From positions 1-64,000 of the forward strand of contig JABFGF010000015.1 of assembly GCA_013112635.1 (NCBI GenBank): 64,000 nt of DNA, read 5' to 3'. The DNA is from Calditrichota bacterium (GTDB lineage: Bacteria > Calditrichota > Calditrichia > Calditrichales > J004). This document shows, piece after piece, positions 16,123 through 27,457 of the stretch; positions within the stretch are counted from its first letter, which is position 1, and each line of letters starts with the position of its first letter. The notes beneath the pieces were generated by a model. That model was not told the origin of the DNA. It made no database searches and worked only from the letters and a program-made list of their open reading frames with translations. A program made the translations under genes and the position numbers.

Positions 16123-16698
16123 TTATATAGATCCCGATGCTTTTAATACTTGAATTAGGCGACCGATATCAGAACCGGCTGGCGTAGTCGTCATATTTTC
16201 ACTTAAATAATCAAACATTTCGCGCATTGAAATCATCTTGATCGGATTACCTAAAGTCTGTAGGAAGTCCTGATTTTGTTCCCAGGTTTCCTTGTTGCCA
16301 ACTATTTTTGTCACAGCAAGAATATATGTGAATTTCTTTGAGCCGGTTATCTCTTCAACTTTATTCCGTAAAGCAGATGCCCATTTAGGTATAGTAAGCT
16401 CTCTGAATCTAAGCTTTGCATCCCGGCCTGATATTTTTTTATTATTAATTATATTGCTTAACTCATATTCAGTTCTAAAACCATCTTGCCAGCTTTTGCA
16501 ATTGATAACTAATGTCCTATCATCCTGCGATTTTAACGGATTAAAAGCCATGATATCAATATCACTGTGAACAGAATCTTTCTTTGATTTATAATCCGGA
16601 TGATCGATGGAAGGGCGGTATTTTATATTCGCAGTTGTAAAGTATCCGATTGCTCGACAATAATCATCTACAATTTGCTCTAAAATGTCTTCTTTCAT
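16123..16698 (-). CDS. PD-(D/E)XK-fold nuclease-like protein, first of three (191 aa)
   Basis: Start ATG 16698 is preferred because GGTGA lies upstream; a GTG at 16710 would add four residues. The core SDIDIMAFNP (D48) followed by TLVINCKSWQDG resembles a PD-(D/E)XK fold, but the usual Glu is replaced (N66-C67-K68), so activity may be altered or lost. A C-terminal helical part contains ILAVTKIVGN and MISMREMFDYL. It is the first of three adjacent proteins of this type. Confidence 0.5.
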   Translation of the reverse strand: MKEDILEQIVDDYCRAIGYFTTANIKYRPSIDHPDYKSKKDSVHSDIDIMAFNPLKSQDDRTLVINCKSWQDGFRTEYELSNIINNKKISGRDAKLRFRELTIPKWASALRNKVEEITGSKKFTYILAVTKIVGNKETWEQNQDFLQTLGNPIKMISMREMFDYLSENMTTTPAGSDIGRLIQVLKASGSI

Positions 16699-16744
16699 TC
16701 TTAAATTCACCTATTAATTTATTGCAAAATTATGCACATTGTTG

Positions 16745-17677
16745 TTAACCATTTAATAGCTTTTCTTTCATTCTTCTTTGCTCTTCGAATTCTTTTAATC
16801 CATCTGAAAGTGTTATTAGGGAGTATTTTATATATGGGAATTTATGTCTTAAAAAACTATAGCGGATCGGTAAGAATTTCCAGCAGAATGCATCAACAGA
16901 GGCTCCACCTTTTAACAAAGAGAATAGTTTGCAAATAAAGGTATACCATATGCGAAGTAGCAGTAAAAACAAAGCAATATATGCAATATTGCTTGCATTA
17001 AAGGTACCTTGTTCTAAATCAAATGTATAAACATGTGAATAAAAATAGAGTGATGCTATCAAATAAATAAGCACTAAAATTGCGAAAATCCCTGTTACAA
17101 ATAATGGGAATTGCCATGATCTAGTATTTACTCTCCCTACTATCAATTCAAAAATAAGTAGAATACCTTTCCAGAACCTATGTTTGTCCGCAGCATTATT
17201 TCGTCCAGAATAATATTCAACGCTAATTTGCAGGTCCTGTGTTATTACATCTGTAATATGGTATCCTTCATACAAATTCTTAAATGGCTTATCTTCGAAA
17301 TCAGAGTGGCGTAACCGATTAACACAAATTTCCCAGGATTCAATATCGATATCACGGATGAGGTCTAAAGATTCAGCCGTGGTTTTTATATTAATATGTT
17401 CTTGGTTGAGTAATTTGCAGTAACCAGCGTACCTATTGTGTGAGTTGAATTTATAAAAGATAATTGACAAAACTAGAGATATTACAATTGAAAGAATAAG
17501 GGATATTTGTGCTACATATTCCGTATTTAACGGACCTTTGTTGGATAATAATTGAAAAGCAATAAAAGATAAACCTGACCCACCCAGAACGAATCCCATG
17601 TAGTTAGTAATACAATTCTTCAAATTCTGCAGTTCTGTTCGTAAAAACCTATACTCCTTAAAATTAGACAATTCCAT
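16745..17677 (-). CDS. Multi-pass membrane protein (310 aa), unknown family
   Basis: Two hydrophobic helices lie near residues 25-45 and 52-75, followed by a soluble central domain (about 80-165). Two or three more helices occur near 168-182, 198-220 and 232-255, then a basic C-terminal tail. The arrangement recalls membrane proteins that act as pore-forming effectors in defence loci, such as SLATT-type proteins, but no diagnostic motif is seen. It lies between the Hma-like genes and the nuclease-fold trio on the same strand. Confidence 0.5.
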   Translation of the reverse strand: MELSNFKEYRFLRTELQNLKNCITNYMGFVLGGSGLSFIAFQLLSNKGPLNTEYVAQISLILSIVISLVLSIIFYKFNSHNRYAGYCKLLNQEHINIKTTAESLDLIRDIDIESWEICVNRLRHSDFEDKPFKNLYEGYHITDVITQDLQISVEYYSGRNNAADKHRFWKGILLIFELIVGRVNTRSWQFPLFVTGIFAILVLIYLIASLYFYSHVYTFDLEQGTFNASNIAYIALFLLLLRIWYTFICKLFSLLKGGASVDAFCWKFLPIRYSFLRHKFPYIKYSLITLSDGLKEFEEQRRMKEKLLNG

Positions 17678-17804
17678 AGTTCCTCCAATTAACTAATCTC
17701 AGTGTGTATAAAACATTTATGAATTAATTTCTCATTCCAATCTTTGGGACAATAATAGCATTTTCTAATATTTGAGAATGAAATAAATTAACATTTATAT
17801 TTCA

Positions 17805-18299
17805 TTAACTAGTTATAGGCTTAACGTAGGCCCAACCACCGGATGAGGTTCTTCCTTCCTTGACTGGATTATTATCTTTGGTCTTAACAAGCGTGCTAAT
17901 TTTGAATGGCTTTTTAAGTTTTATGAGTCTTCTTATATGCAATAGGTTAATACTTTCACCATCATCAGATCTTGACGCATTATATAAACCACCCTCTTCC
18001 GGTTGCAAAGTATATAACAGTCTCATCAGAACCTTTTTCTTTTCTTCAGATATTAATGTTTTATTGTCCCAACCAATAATCTCTGCTGTGTAGTGCACGT
18101 TATTTAGATCATTTGTAATTGTAAGAAATAGTTTATATGGGTTTTCTGATGTGGGCTCTTCATCTCTAAGATGCTTGATTGGTGACGATTTATAGGGTTG
18201 TAAATACATTACATGGTCAGGTAACTCTTTTTGAACATTTAGAATTTCTTTCAATACGCTCTCGTAAACGCCATATATTAAGATTGCTTCAGATTTCAT
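17805..18299 (-). CDS. Hypothetical protein associated with the ATPase (164 aa)
   Basis: ATG 18299 is preferred over an upstream ATG at 18335 because a purine-rich GGTGGGG lies just before it. The product begins MKSEAILIYGVYESVLKEIL and is a mixed alpha/beta soluble protein with a basic C-terminus. No family is recognised. It is 76 bp downstream of the SMC-like ATPase on the same strand, so it is a candidate accessory component of the helicase-methylase-ATPase system. Confidence 0.5.
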   Translation of the reverse strand: MKSEAILIYGVYESVLKEILNVQKELPDHVMYLQPYKSSPIKHLRDEEPTSENPYKLFLTITNDLNNVHYTAEIIGWDNKTLISEEKKKVLMRLLYTLQPEEGGLYNASRSDDGESINLLHIRRLIKLKKPFKISTLVKTKDNNPVKEGRTSSGGWAYVKPITS

Positions 18300-18375
18300 T
18301 TTAACCCCACCTTTTCCACTTTTTTCATGTATCAAATAAATTATAATTATCGGAAAATCTTGGTCAGTTTATTCT

Positions 18376-20103
18376 TCATCTAAGATGTTCTTTTAAGTCT
18401 TTCATCTTTTCAATAGCATCCTTCAATTCAGCCCGATACAATTCATTTTCACCATGATGAGAAGCGGTATTCATTACTCTATCTAAAATTTCCTTTGTTT
18501 CACTAATTAATTGTTCTTTACGAGTTCCTTCTTCATTAAAATTAATTAAAAAATCAGACATTTTAGTTTTAAGAATAGTTAATTTCCTCTTTTCACCGGT
18601 TGTAAGAGAGTCATCTGAATGATAATCTTCTTTTATTTTCTGTAATTTTTCTGGCTCCAAATCTGTCAGAAATGCAATATTAAAATCTTTAAATCTTTTT
18701 TCAGTCAATTTCTTAAAAGCATCACCTAGTTTTTGCTTAAGTCCTTGAAACTTTTGATCAAGCAATTTCAAATCAGGATCCAGAAAATTGTCCAAAATTG
18801 CCTCTGCTTCTTTTCGCAATTCATTACCACAATTCTCAAATTCATTTTCATCAAAATATTTTGCTGCTTTTTGCAGGGATGTAAGATCTGCTCTAATTGT
18901 TGGTGGAGAATTATCACTTTCATCTTTATTGAAATTATAATAAACCCAGTTTTCCTCGTTTGTGTTTCTGCGGATCAGATTAAATAAGCCTTTGTCATGA
19001 GTAAAAATAAACTTTTGGAACTCATCAAAGAAACTGAGACTTTCCTTTCTATCCTTATTCAAAATAATTCGAACCACATCCACTCTATTCGATAAATCAA
19101 GACTTATGAGCATATCGTCTAAGACAAGTATCTTGAATCGAGCTTCCGCTAAAGGTCTTGTGAGTAAAGCACCTATTCTTATACCTATTGCAATTCTTGT
19201 TAATTGTGCTTCATTTAAAAATGACTGCACTCTTTCTATTGATTTCCATTGCGGAGTTGGTTTTTCCTCAAAAAGCTCAACAGATAATTTAATATGAAGC
19301 AGATTATATCTTTCAGCTTCTTTGTTTTCTCCCCAAAGTTTTGTATGAACTTTTTGAAAATTGAATTTTTTTGAAAAAATGAGGCTTATGCGGATTACAT
19401 CTTTACCAGCAAAGAATTCATTTTTGATAAAATCATTGGCATGCCCTTGGATTTCATCGAGTATGTCCTGTATTTTGGTGTTTAAAACACTTAATTTGTT
19501 TACATATAACTCTCTTTGCCTTCCATAAACTGACCTTCCACCAGCATCTCTGGGAATATCTAAGGTTGGTGTCTTAATAATATCTTCCAGTAAGTTTTGT
19601 GTTCCTTCTGCCAAGAAGGGAAAGATATCTCTTTCAAAAACAGGCCAAAGATTTACTTGCTGACGATGAGAAGCCCTATAAAAATTGTGTAACAGTTTAT
19701 AATTAATGAAATCACTTGCAAGGTTTAATTCCTGGATAATAGTATCTGAATCACTGTTGGTATTTATTGTGCCATGGGAAATGGTGTAGTTTTTTGTTTC
19801 ATTTGTATCACTATCAATGGAGGTGACTTTAACATAAGAATCTTCAGTTTCACCCATGAAAATGTTTTTAAGCGTTTGGTGCGTTTTAGGATCTGATATA
19901 GTATAATTTTTAAAATATTTCTGTACCTCTTCATTTGTTTTACCGCTACTTTGTAAAAAGGTATAAAGAGCCCAAAATAGACTGGACTTGCCGGAACCAT
20001 TGTTACCAAATACCAAGACATTTTTGCCATTGATTTTAAATTGTCGATTATCTTTTTGGAAAGCTTTAAAATTCCGTATACGGATTTCTTTTATTCTTTT
20101 CAT
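18376..20103 (-). CDS. AAA/SMC-RecF-like ATPase of the Hma-like system (575 aa)
   Basis: The N-terminus IKEIRIRNFKAFQK, followed by Walker A GNNGSGKSS (residues 33-41), is typical of RecF/SMC-type ATPases. A signature-like FLNEAQLTRIAIGIRIGA (295-312) and Walker B LVLDDML (326-332) follow. C-terminal regions from about residue 420 are helical, coiled-coil-like and highly charged. The ATG overlaps the methyltransferase stop (20103-20105). Together with the helicase and methylase genes it resembles the helicase-methylase-ATPase (Hma) defence architecture; the name is given from memory of the PADLOC work. Confidence 0.7.
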   Translation of the reverse strand: MKRIKEIRIRNFKAFQKDNRQFKINGKNVLVFGNNGSGKSSLFWALYTFLQSSGKTNEEVQKYFKNYTISDPKTHQTLKNIFMGETEDSYVKVTSIDSDTNETKNYTISHGTINTNSDSDTIIQELNLASDFINYKLLHNFYRASHRQQVNLWPVFERDIFPFLAEGTQNLLEDIIKTPTLDIPRDAGGRSVYGRQRELYVNKLSVLNTKIQDILDEIQGHANDFIKNEFFAGKDVIRISLIFSKKFNFQKVHTKLWGENKEAERYNLLHIKLSVELFEEKPTPQWKSIERVQSFLNEAQLTRIAIGIRIGALLTRPLAEARFKILVLDDMLISLDLSNRVDVVRIILNKDRKESLSFFDEFQKFIFTHDKGLFNLIRRNTNEENWVYYNFNKDESDNSPPTIRADLTSLQKAAKYFDENEFENCGNELRKEAEAILDNFLDPDLKLLDQKFQGLKQKLGDAFKKLTEKRFKDFNIAFLTDLEPEKLQKIKEDYHSDDSLTTGEKRKLTILKTKMSDFLINFNEEGTRKEQLISETKEILDRVMNTASHHGENELYRAELKDAIEKMKDLKEHLR

Positions 20104-23100
20104 CAGCTTTCCAATATGGGTTTAAGAATTTCTGGACTTCTTACTGCAAAGAGTTTAATGCGATTGCGGACTTCATTATCCGTGTGGCTCCAGGTGGCGT
20201 GGAGTTGCTCAATGACCCTTTCTTTTTCTGTTTCACTAAGGTTGTTAAACTCCCTACCCTGCAGTGCTTGATTGATATCTCGCTCCACAAACTCCAAAAC
20301 ATCAATTTCCCGCTCTTTCATGTGGTCGGGGAAGTACAGCTCTAAACACAGGCCATCTGTAACGTTATAAATTGAATTTGAAATTGAGCTATTCATAGTG
20401 TCGAATTCCAATATATTATAAAGCGACTTCCAAAGTTGCTTATCTACTTTTTCCAAATTTTTTGAAAGAGGAAACTCTTTAATATCCTTTACCAAAATTT
20501 TTGGGAAATCACCTTTTGTTGCCTTTGGTGATGCATTAAAATGAAAAAATGTACCAATCCGTGAATTCAAGATAATTGTGGCCGCTTCAAGGCTGAATAT
20601 TGAATTGAGTACAACAAGAATTGCAGGATCATTATAGAGTTCTTCATCAGTTATAGCTGCAAAAATTGATGGATTGGTAATCTCACGGATTAACATTCTC
20701 TTTTCTTTAAAAAATTTTGGTTGTCTTGGATTTGCAATACCATTACAATAGTCAATGTACTCTCTCTCATTCCATCTTACCGAATACTTTGTAATGTCTT
20801 CACCCCAAAGCCAGCGTTTCAATCCTTTCCTATACTCCATATGGTGATATGCTCTTGAATTGATTACTTCTTCGTGCTGACCTTGATACTTATCATACGC
20901 AATCAAACCTTGGGATACCTCAGGAAAAAAGAAATTAAGCGGCTTTGAATTTAATTTAATATTCGCAACAGCATTTATTGTGCTTTTAGATAGTTTAAAT
21001 GCCAATGCCCAATTTTGAGAGAATTCACGAAAAAGAGAAATATTAAGTGCCTTCACATCTTGACTCATGAACGAATTGAGATCCAACTTGCTGTTTAAAG
21101 TTGGTAAGTATTTTACATCTTTTGATTCTTCTCCTTTTGTAAATATAATAACAGAATTTCTTACGGTAGCTGTATCAAATAATGAGTAATTAGTAAAATC
21201 TATGATTGATTTAATTCCCCAGTTTTTAATCAAATCATCCCTATAATTTTCGGCAAACACATTAAATAAATACGTATTTGGAATTATATATGAAAGAATG
21301 CCTTTATTTGAATTAAGGATTTTACTAGAAACCTCTATAAAAAAATAGTAGATCTCGTAGTCAGGTACTTTTTTTAAATGCTTTAGAACTTCTTTGCGAT
21401 CTTTCCCTTTAATTGAAACACCATAGGGTGGATTCCCAATCACCACATCAAAACCACCTGAAATATCAAACATCCATTTCGGGTCAAAGAAAAGCGAAGA
21501 CGCATTTTGGTCGTAAGGATCCCAACCTGCTAGTTTTTCAGCCGAGTCATTATGCAAGCCACTGCGCTTCAGTTCGCCAGCAATAGCATTTCTAAGTTCT
21601 TCATCCTTTTTTCGGTATTTCAGTTTGGTGTCTTTTGTACGAGCGCTAAAGAGTTTGTGGCGTACTTTCTTTAGTTCGGCTTCCAGTTGCTTGATTTCCT
21701 TGTTATCAAACAAGTTGGTTTGGGCTTGAGGTTTGTCTATTCCAATGAGTGTATTGGCAGTTACAAACTTCGTTTCCAGGTTCGGTAAAGGACGAATACC
21801 GAAATTTGCTTCTTTCTTTGCCACTTTTTGATCTACCACCAGAGAGATAAAAAATCGAAGCTTGGCTATTTGTGTGGCTATGGGTTGTATGTCTACACCG
21901 TACACACAGTTTTCTATCAAATAGAGTTTTCGGGCATAGTCCGGGTCGTTCATGTTTTGATCAAAGGCTTCATTAATTTCTTTTAACTTTTCCCCACGTT
22001 CGTTTTTATCCTCAATACTTAGTGCTTCTTTTAGGTCTTTTTCAGCTTTTTGAGTTTGTACTTCTTTCCAGCTTGAATTCTTCGGATCGAGTTTTTGCAG
22101 CATATGTACCATCTTTTGCAGACCACCCATCAGGAATGCACCCGAACCACAAGCTGGGTCGAGAATTTTGCATTCATCCAATGCTTTTACGATACGTTTA
22201 GTCAATGCTGTATTTTCTTTGAAAGGGTTCACCGGATCAAAAGAAGTCAGCTGATGAAGTTTTTCATCTAACGCCTTTTCATCCATGGCCCAATCGGTCT
22301 CCGCATTTTTCAGATAAGCAATCAGGCTTTCATCCACCATGTAGTTCACAATCTCCCGGGGCGTATAGAACGAACCCGTTTGTTTACGAGCCGTGCTTTT
22401 GGTTTCAGGATTGTAACTTGCAAGGAGATTTTCAAACACCTTTCCTAATAATTCTGGATCAAGCGCTACATCCTCTTCAATAGGTGTATTTTCTGTAATA
22501 GTGAATTTGTAGGATTTCAGAATATTTACCAGTCCTTTTACGGCGGCTTCTTTGGCAGCTTTGTTCTTAACTCCATATTCAGCACTCAGGTCAACATGCT
22601 CTTCCACCCCAAAAAAGAGATAATCAGGAACAATCAATTGTTCTCCCCTGGTCATTTGGTCGGAGAATCCATCTATATAAAGATTTTGATCGTGTTTAAT
22701 ATCAAGACATTCAAAAAGGCCGCCATTCAGGAATGGAACTTTTTCGTTCATTAGTTTTAAAAATACATCTGGATTTTTAAAGTATTTTTCATACCGGTAC
22801 ATCCAATCATTCCCCCGGTCTTGTCCATAGTGATTCTTAAGGCGAAATCTTCGGGAGCGTTTATCTAAGCTATCTTCTTCAATAGGGCAGTTCAGAGTAG
22901 CAAAAAACAAGTTTTGTAGTATGGCTTTATAATAGATACTTTCCTTATTCGCCTGAGCAAACATGGTTCCTTCTTCATGGTATGGTGAAATGTCATTGAG
23001 GATGTCTTTTTGTAAAGCTTTTAAATCGAAGAGCTCCTCAGGAATCAGTTTTTTCTCTTTGATAAACCATGTAAAAAGCAAACGTGTAAGTAAGCGAATC

Positions 23101-23876
23101 ACATTGGTGGCATTGTGCTCCTGAATGAGATCATCCAGTTTTGCTCCTTTTTGGTGAGCAATTTCGAGTGTTGGCTTGTTGGGAAAAGTCACATGCTTAA
23201 TGGCCCAGAAATACCAATTGGAGAGTTCCTGGTAGAACTTCTTGTTAAGTACACTAACACTGAATACTTCCTGCCAGTAGGCATATAATTTCGCAAAAGA
23301 ATCGACAGTCTTTGTTCCAATCGAGGGGATTTTAAGCTCTAAGAGAATTCTCTCATGCCCTGAGTGAGGCTGAATAATGTTTATATCCCTTAAGAGTGAT
23401 ACTCTTCCAGCTTTTTCACCTTCACGCCATGCCTGTTTGTATTGCAGTCTTTCAGTGTTTGCAAAGGCAAGATAGTCTGCTTGGTCATCCCTGTATTTTA
23501 AAACCAATACCACTGGAGTGTAGTAGAATTCTCTATTGAAAGCCCGAGAGATTTCAGCCAGTTGAGAGCGGGTAGGGAGGAGGTTGTTTTCCCTTTGGTA
23601 AAGAGTAAGCCCAAAAATCAAAACACCATCATAATCGGATTTTATTTGTTGTACATCCAGACTTTTGGTGCCTTCAAAAGCTGCGTCATCGACCATCCCC
23701 ACGAAATAGACATCATCCACTAACTGAAAGGTCGTGTTGTCTTTGTAGGTGTCTTTGAGGATTTCTTTGGCGGTGGTTGGTTCATCCGCCACATAATTCA
23801 TAGGGACTTTTAATTCTTTGAAAAGGGCTTTGACGGCCTTAAGAAAGTCCATGTCTTTAAAATGTGTAAGTATCAT
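20103..23876 (-). CDS. Eco57I-like adenine-specific DNA methyltransferase (1257 aa)
   Basis: This large N6-adenine methyltransferase has motif [12 protein letters not shown] (571-581) and catalytic motif IV NPPY (815-818), in the order of Eco57I/PglX-type enzymes. The approximately 550-residue N-terminal part (QSGLTLYQ-like alpha/beta block, then a helical region) precedes the catalytic domain. The C-terminal 430 residues would be the target-recognition part. No clear nuclease motif is visible, so cleavage may need partners. It follows the PLD-SNF2 helicase by 3 bp and overlaps the ATPase start, so the three are one translational unit. Role inferred: methylation-based self recognition in a restriction-like defence system. 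Confidence 0.8.
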   Translation of the reverse strand: MILTHFKDMDFLKAVKALFKELKVPMNYVADEPTTAKEILKDTYKDNTTFQLVDDVYFVGMVDDAAFEGTKSLDVQQIKSDYDGVLIFGLTLYQRENNLLPTRSQLAEISRAFNREFYYTPVVLVLKYRDDQADYLAFANTERLQYKQAWREGEKAGRVSLLRDINIIQPHSGHERILLELKIPSIGTKTVDSFAKLYAYWQEVFSVSVLNKKFYQELSNWYFWAIKHVTFPNKPTLEIAHQKGAKLDDLIQEHNATNVIRLLTRLLFTWFIKEKKLIPEELFDLKALQKDILNDISPYHEEGTMFAQANKESIYYKAILQNLFFATLNCPIEEDSLDKRSRRFRLKNHYGQDRGNDWMYRYEKYFKNPDVFLKLMNEKVPFLNGGLFECLDIKHDQNLYIDGFSDQMTRGEQLIVPDYLFFGVEEHVDLSAEYGVKNKAAKEAAVKGLVNILKSYKFTITENTPIEEDVALDPELLGKVFENLLASYNPETKSTARKQTGSFYTPREIVNYMVDESLIAYLKNAETDWAMDEKALDEKLHQLTSFDPVNPFKENTALTKRIVKALDECKILDPACGSGAFLMGGLQKMVHMLQKLDPKNSSWKEVQTQKAEKDLKEALSIEDKNERGEKLKEINEAFDQNMNDPDYARKLYLIENCVYGVDIQPIATQIAKLRFFISLVVDQKVAKKEANFGIRPLPNLETKFVTANTLIGIDKPQAQTNLFDNKEIKQLEAELKKVRHKLFSARTKDTKLKYRKKDEELRNAIAGELKRSGLHNDSAEKLAGWDPYDQNASSLFFDPKWMFDISGGFDVVIGNPPYGVSIKGKDRKEVLKHLKKVPDYEIYYFFIEVSSKILNSNKGILSYIIPNTYLFNVFAENYRDDLIKNWGIKSIIDFTNYSLFDTATVRNSVIIFTKGEESKDVKYLPTLNSKLDLNSFMSQDVKALNISLFREFSQNWALAFKLSKSTINAVANIKLNSKPLNFFFPEVSQGLIAYDKYQGQHEEVINSRAYHHMEYRKGLKRWLWGEDITKYSVRWNEREYIDYCNGIANPRQPKFFKEKRMLIREITNPSIFAAITDEELYNDPAILVVLNSIFSLEAATIILNSRIGTFFHFNASPKATKGDFPKILVKDIKEFPLSKNLEKVDKQLWKSLYNILEFDTMNSSISNSIYNVTDGLCLELYFPDHMKEREIDVLEFVERDINQALQGREFNNLSETEKERVIEQLHATWSHTDNEVRNRIKLFAVRSPEILKPILES

Positions 23877-23879
23877 ATT

Positions 23880-26800
23880 TTATACCGTAACCAAAAACCA
23901 GGTGATCAAATCGAAGTTCTGAAGTTGATATTTCTCATCCACCTTCAGATCTTGTTTTACTCTATCTAATGCGAACTTATCGCCCTTTCGTAACTTTGCT
24001 AAAACGTCTCTGGCTTCTTTACCCATCACTTTTTTGGTGCTGCCATCTTCTAACTCCGTAAATTCTGCAGCTTGTCTATCTAAAAATGATTTTAAGGAAT
24101 TTACCAATTTCTGGATTTCTGCTTCATCTCCTTTATCAATCCCATCTGGGACAAAGCGCTCCCGGTCTTTGTGATAAGTAATAGCATCCAAGACCTCTTT
24201 TTGATTCAGCAATAACATCTTCCCATCATTATTTATATAAATGAGATCAAATACTTTATATTCATGCATCTTGGATTTTTCAGGACGATTAGGATAACCC
24301 AATAAGGCTATGATACCATCTTCTGCACAGATAGTCGCATCCGCTTTGAAACCGGAATACACACCTTTTGGCATACGCAGATATTTGTCCTTATCTTTAT
24401 TGAATTCATCAAGTAAATCTTGGCGATAACGCTCAAGTGACAAATCATCAAAACCAAGACCCTGATCACTCACTTCAATGTCATCCCAGGAAGTTTGCAT
24501 TTGTTCCATCATTCTTGCTTTCAATCTATTTTCTAAGTCTTCATCCTCTGCCATTTCCTTGAAAGTTTCTGAGAAATCCAAATGCACCTCTGAGCCAGCG
24601 AGTTTCATAGCTGCCATTCGTTGCTCAATTCTACCTTGAAGATTTAAATAACTGTTAATGTTATTAGATGGCCAAAAGTTGATACCAAATATCTTTTCGT
24701 TTGGTGATCCCAATCGATCTATACGACCCATTCTTTGAATAATCCGAACAGGATTCCAGTGGATATCATAATTAATCACCATATCTGCATCCTGAAGATT
24801 TTGGCCCTCACTTAATGCATCAGTAGCAATGATGATGTCAATTGGGTTTTGCAGTTTGGTGTAGGTTCTTGGATGATTTTCTGCAATCCAGGAAACCCAA
24901 TTTTGATACTCTTTTTGGTTTCCTTTTTTTATTTCAAATTCCCATTCTTTCTCCTTGAAGAGCTTGGTGTATGGGGCAAAACGCTCCAGAATTGGTTCAA
25001 ACAACTTGCTTTCTTCATCAGTATCTGAAACCAATGAGCCACTACCTGAAACCATAGATAGCTTATCGTATCCTCTTGCTTTTAATTGTTCGAATAAATA
25101 TTGCGCTGTATCTCTATAGACAGTGAATATGACAAGCTTTTGGTTATTTGAATTATGTCCGGAATTTCTTTTACGTTCAATCTGTTGCATTAAAACCTCA
25201 AGCTTATTATCAGCCGAAGAGTGGTTCATTGGATGGATAATTTCCTCATCAATTCGTACTTGAAACTTCAACAGGTTAGAAAAGAGATTATCTAAAGCGT
25301 CCAGGTCTTTTTTTAAATCTTTTTTGTAATTCTTAATATTACCAGCAGCATCAATATCAGATAATTTTATTTTTCTTTTTTTACCAAGCGTGAACTCTTC
25401 ATATTCTGCTTCTAATTCATCATCGTCAAAAAGCCACTGGTCATCTTCATTAATAACGTGGTTTTTTTTGTCCACTTGGTAGGCTTTAATTCTATCCAAA
25501 GCGTTTTGGTGATGATCTTTTATTTTTTCTACGGTTGTGAAAAATGAATACCAAGATGATTCTAACCTTTTGACCATTAAGATATACATCATTTTTACTA
25601 AAAAACGGTCCCTTTGTCTTTCATCATGTAAGACGTCTTTCTCATTATCAGTATCTTCCAAATAAAATGAAGGTTGATATCCTGAAAGCATTTGAGGGAA
25701 ATGATCAAAAAGTTCCTCGAATGTTTCAAAATTGCCTAGTTCTTGAGGTGTGACAAAAAGGTTTATCGGTTTCTCTTTTTGAGGAAATACCAAGGCAGCT
25801 TCCTGTCCTTCAATCATTTTTCGTGTTCTGGCAACAGTGAGTGTGTCAGTCAACGTGAAAAAGTTGGCAGGTAGTTTTTTAATAAAGTCAGAAATTTTGG
25901 GCTCAGGCTCCCTTCGCCAATCATTAAAGGCCTTTTGCGCAGTACGAAATGAATAATCTAGGTTTCTAACTCCTAGTGATTCTTGATAACCATGCACATT
26001 ACCCTGTACCATGAGTTTAAACTGATTTCTTATATCATTCAATGAGTTATTTATTGGTGTTGCTGATAATAAAAGAACTTTGATGTCTTCATTTGGCTTA
26101 AGTATATATTCAAGAAGAAATTTGTATCTATTTGATTTGTCGTTCCGAAGATTGTGGCTTTCATCTATAATAATTAGTTTTGGTTTGTCATTTGTGAATA
26201 ACTTGTCAGCACGATCGTCATATCTCTCAAGACGTTCTTCACTCATATCTGTGTGAAAGCGAACAAAGAAATCCAGCTGATCTTTTTCAAATTTAGAATC
26301 TTGATGTTTACGATATCTTTTCCAATTAAATTCTAGCTTCTTGGGACAGAGTAGAAGAATCTCTCTCCCTTGTAATTGGAAGAATTTAATTATTGCCAAA
26401 GCGCACCAAGTTTTTCCAAGCCCAACAGCATCTGCAAGAATGGCTCCATTGTATTTTTGAAGCATTCGAATTAAACTTAATACTCCTTTTTTCTGAAAAT
26501 CATAAAGAGTATTGTAAATAGCTGAATTTTCAAGTCTACCTACTTGTCTGTTGAAATCCGGATTACTATCATCTTCTAGTATTTGGCTTCCAAATAATTC
26601 AAATAAAATTTTATAGTAAATTTCTCGTGGAGTATACTTAATAAAAATTCGTTCAATTTCATTAATAAGGTATTGCTTAAAATTTAGTTTCGTTTTTGAT
26701 CCATCTTTTTGAATTATGGTTTTTTCTCTGTGCGCTTGGGGTTTTTTCCATAGTGATTCAAACCATTCAATTAGCTCTTTATATTGACTATTATTGCCAG

Positions 26801-27266
26801 TTTCAGCAATATTTAATTCAACATTATTTGTTTCTTTTAGCCCAATTCCTGCCTCTGTCAAATTAGAGCTTCCGGAAATGAAATATTTTTTTCTATCATC
26901 TTTTTCTTTTGGATTAAATAGATAAATTTTTGCATGACAGAAGTTAGGTTCAAGGGTTTTTGCAGATACTTTATCTTGTTTTAAAAAACTAACAGCTTCT
27001 TGAGAAACACTATTTAATTTAAGTGCAGCTTCTATTGTTATATTTTCATTTAGTAAATCGAGAGGACGGTTTTCCTCCAAGTCAAAGTTGACAATATCTC
27101 CTAGAACTAAACGATATTTATCAATTTTTTCATTTACGGCTTTAGTAATGTATGCTAGTGCCCCAATAGTGAAGTAACCAGTAACAATATCTAACTTACC
27201 TTCTTCTGTGTATTTTGTGAGCCACTCATGGACTTTTAGATTTTCATTGGAGTTATCTAAAATCAT
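23880..27266 (-). CDS. PLD-domain SNF2-family helicase (1128 aa)
   Basis: An N-terminal phospholipase-D-like domain has HAKIYLF (111-117) and ISGSSNLT (130-137), one HxK half-site. It is followed by a superfamily-2 SNF2 motor: DAVGLGKT (279-286), LIIIDESHNLRN, LLLSATPINNS and, near residue 840, INYDIHWNP and QRMGRIDRLGS. Such proteins translocate on DNA, with the PLD domain supplying possible nuclease activity. It starts a tight operon with methyltransferase and ATPase, the defining trio of Hma-like systems. The start lacks an ideal ribosome site. The first residues MILDNSNENLK are taken as the N-terminus because the PLD fold begins directly after. Confidence 0.8.
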   Translation of the reverse strand: MILDNSNENLKVHEWLTKYTEEGKLDIVTGYFTIGALAYITKAVNEKIDKYRLVLGDIVNFDLEENRPLDLLNENITIEAALKLNSVSQEAVSFLKQDKVSAKTLEPNFCHAKIYLFNPKEKDDRKKYFISGSSNLTEAGIGLKETNNVELNIAETGNNSQYKELIEWFESLWKKPQAHREKTIIQKDGSKTKLNFKQYLINEIERIFIKYTPREIYYKILFELFGSQILEDDSNPDFNRQVGRLENSAIYNTLYDFQKKGVLSLIRMLQKYNGAILADAVGLGKTWCALAIIKFFQLQGREILLLCPKKLEFNWKRYRKHQDSKFEKDQLDFFVRFHTDMSEERLERYDDRADKLFTNDKPKLIIIDESHNLRNDKSNRYKFLLEYILKPNEDIKVLLLSATPINNSLNDIRNQFKLMVQGNVHGYQESLGVRNLDYSFRTAQKAFNDWRREPEPKISDFIKKLPANFFTLTDTLTVARTRKMIEGQEAALVFPQKEKPINLFVTPQELGNFETFEELFDHFPQMLSGYQPSFYLEDTDNEKDVLHDERQRDRFLVKMMYILMVKRLESSWYSFFTTVEKIKDHHQNALDRIKAYQVDKKNHVINEDDQWLFDDDELEAEYEEFTLGKKRKIKLSDIDAAGNIKNYKKDLKKDLDALDNLFSNLLKFQVRIDEEIIHPMNHSSADNKLEVLMQQIERKRNSGHNSNNQKLVIFTVYRDTAQYLFEQLKARGYDKLSMVSGSGSLVSDTDEESKLFEPILERFAPYTKLFKEKEWEFEIKKGNQKEYQNWVSWIAENHPRTYTKLQNPIDIIIATDALSEGQNLQDADMVINYDIHWNPVRIIQRMGRIDRLGSPNEKIFGINFWPSNNINSYLNLQGRIEQRMAAMKLAGSEVHLDFSETFKEMAEDEDLENRLKARMMEQMQTSWDDIEVSDQGLGFDDLSLERYRQDLLDEFNKDKDKYLRMPKGVYSGFKADATICAEDGIIALLGYPNRPEKSKMHEYKVFDLIYINNDGKMLLLNQKEVLDAITYHKDRERFVPDGIDKGDEAEIQKLVNSLKSFLDRQAAEFTELEDGSTKKVMGKEARDVLAKLRKGDKFALDRVKQDLKVDEKYQLQNFDLITWFLVTV

Positions 27267-27457
27267 TTAAAAATTGACTCCATTTTCCAAATCGGTGAGT
27301 TCTTTTTTGTTTACTTCGCTCAATGTAGGTTCCATAAATTTTTATAAAAATTGGAGTATTATATTGAGGATTAAAACAAATATAAAGAGATGTGTTTAAA
27401 CAGGCAAAGTATATTACGAAACTTGCTGCATATCTTCTTGAAAAAAGGTGGAAGGCA

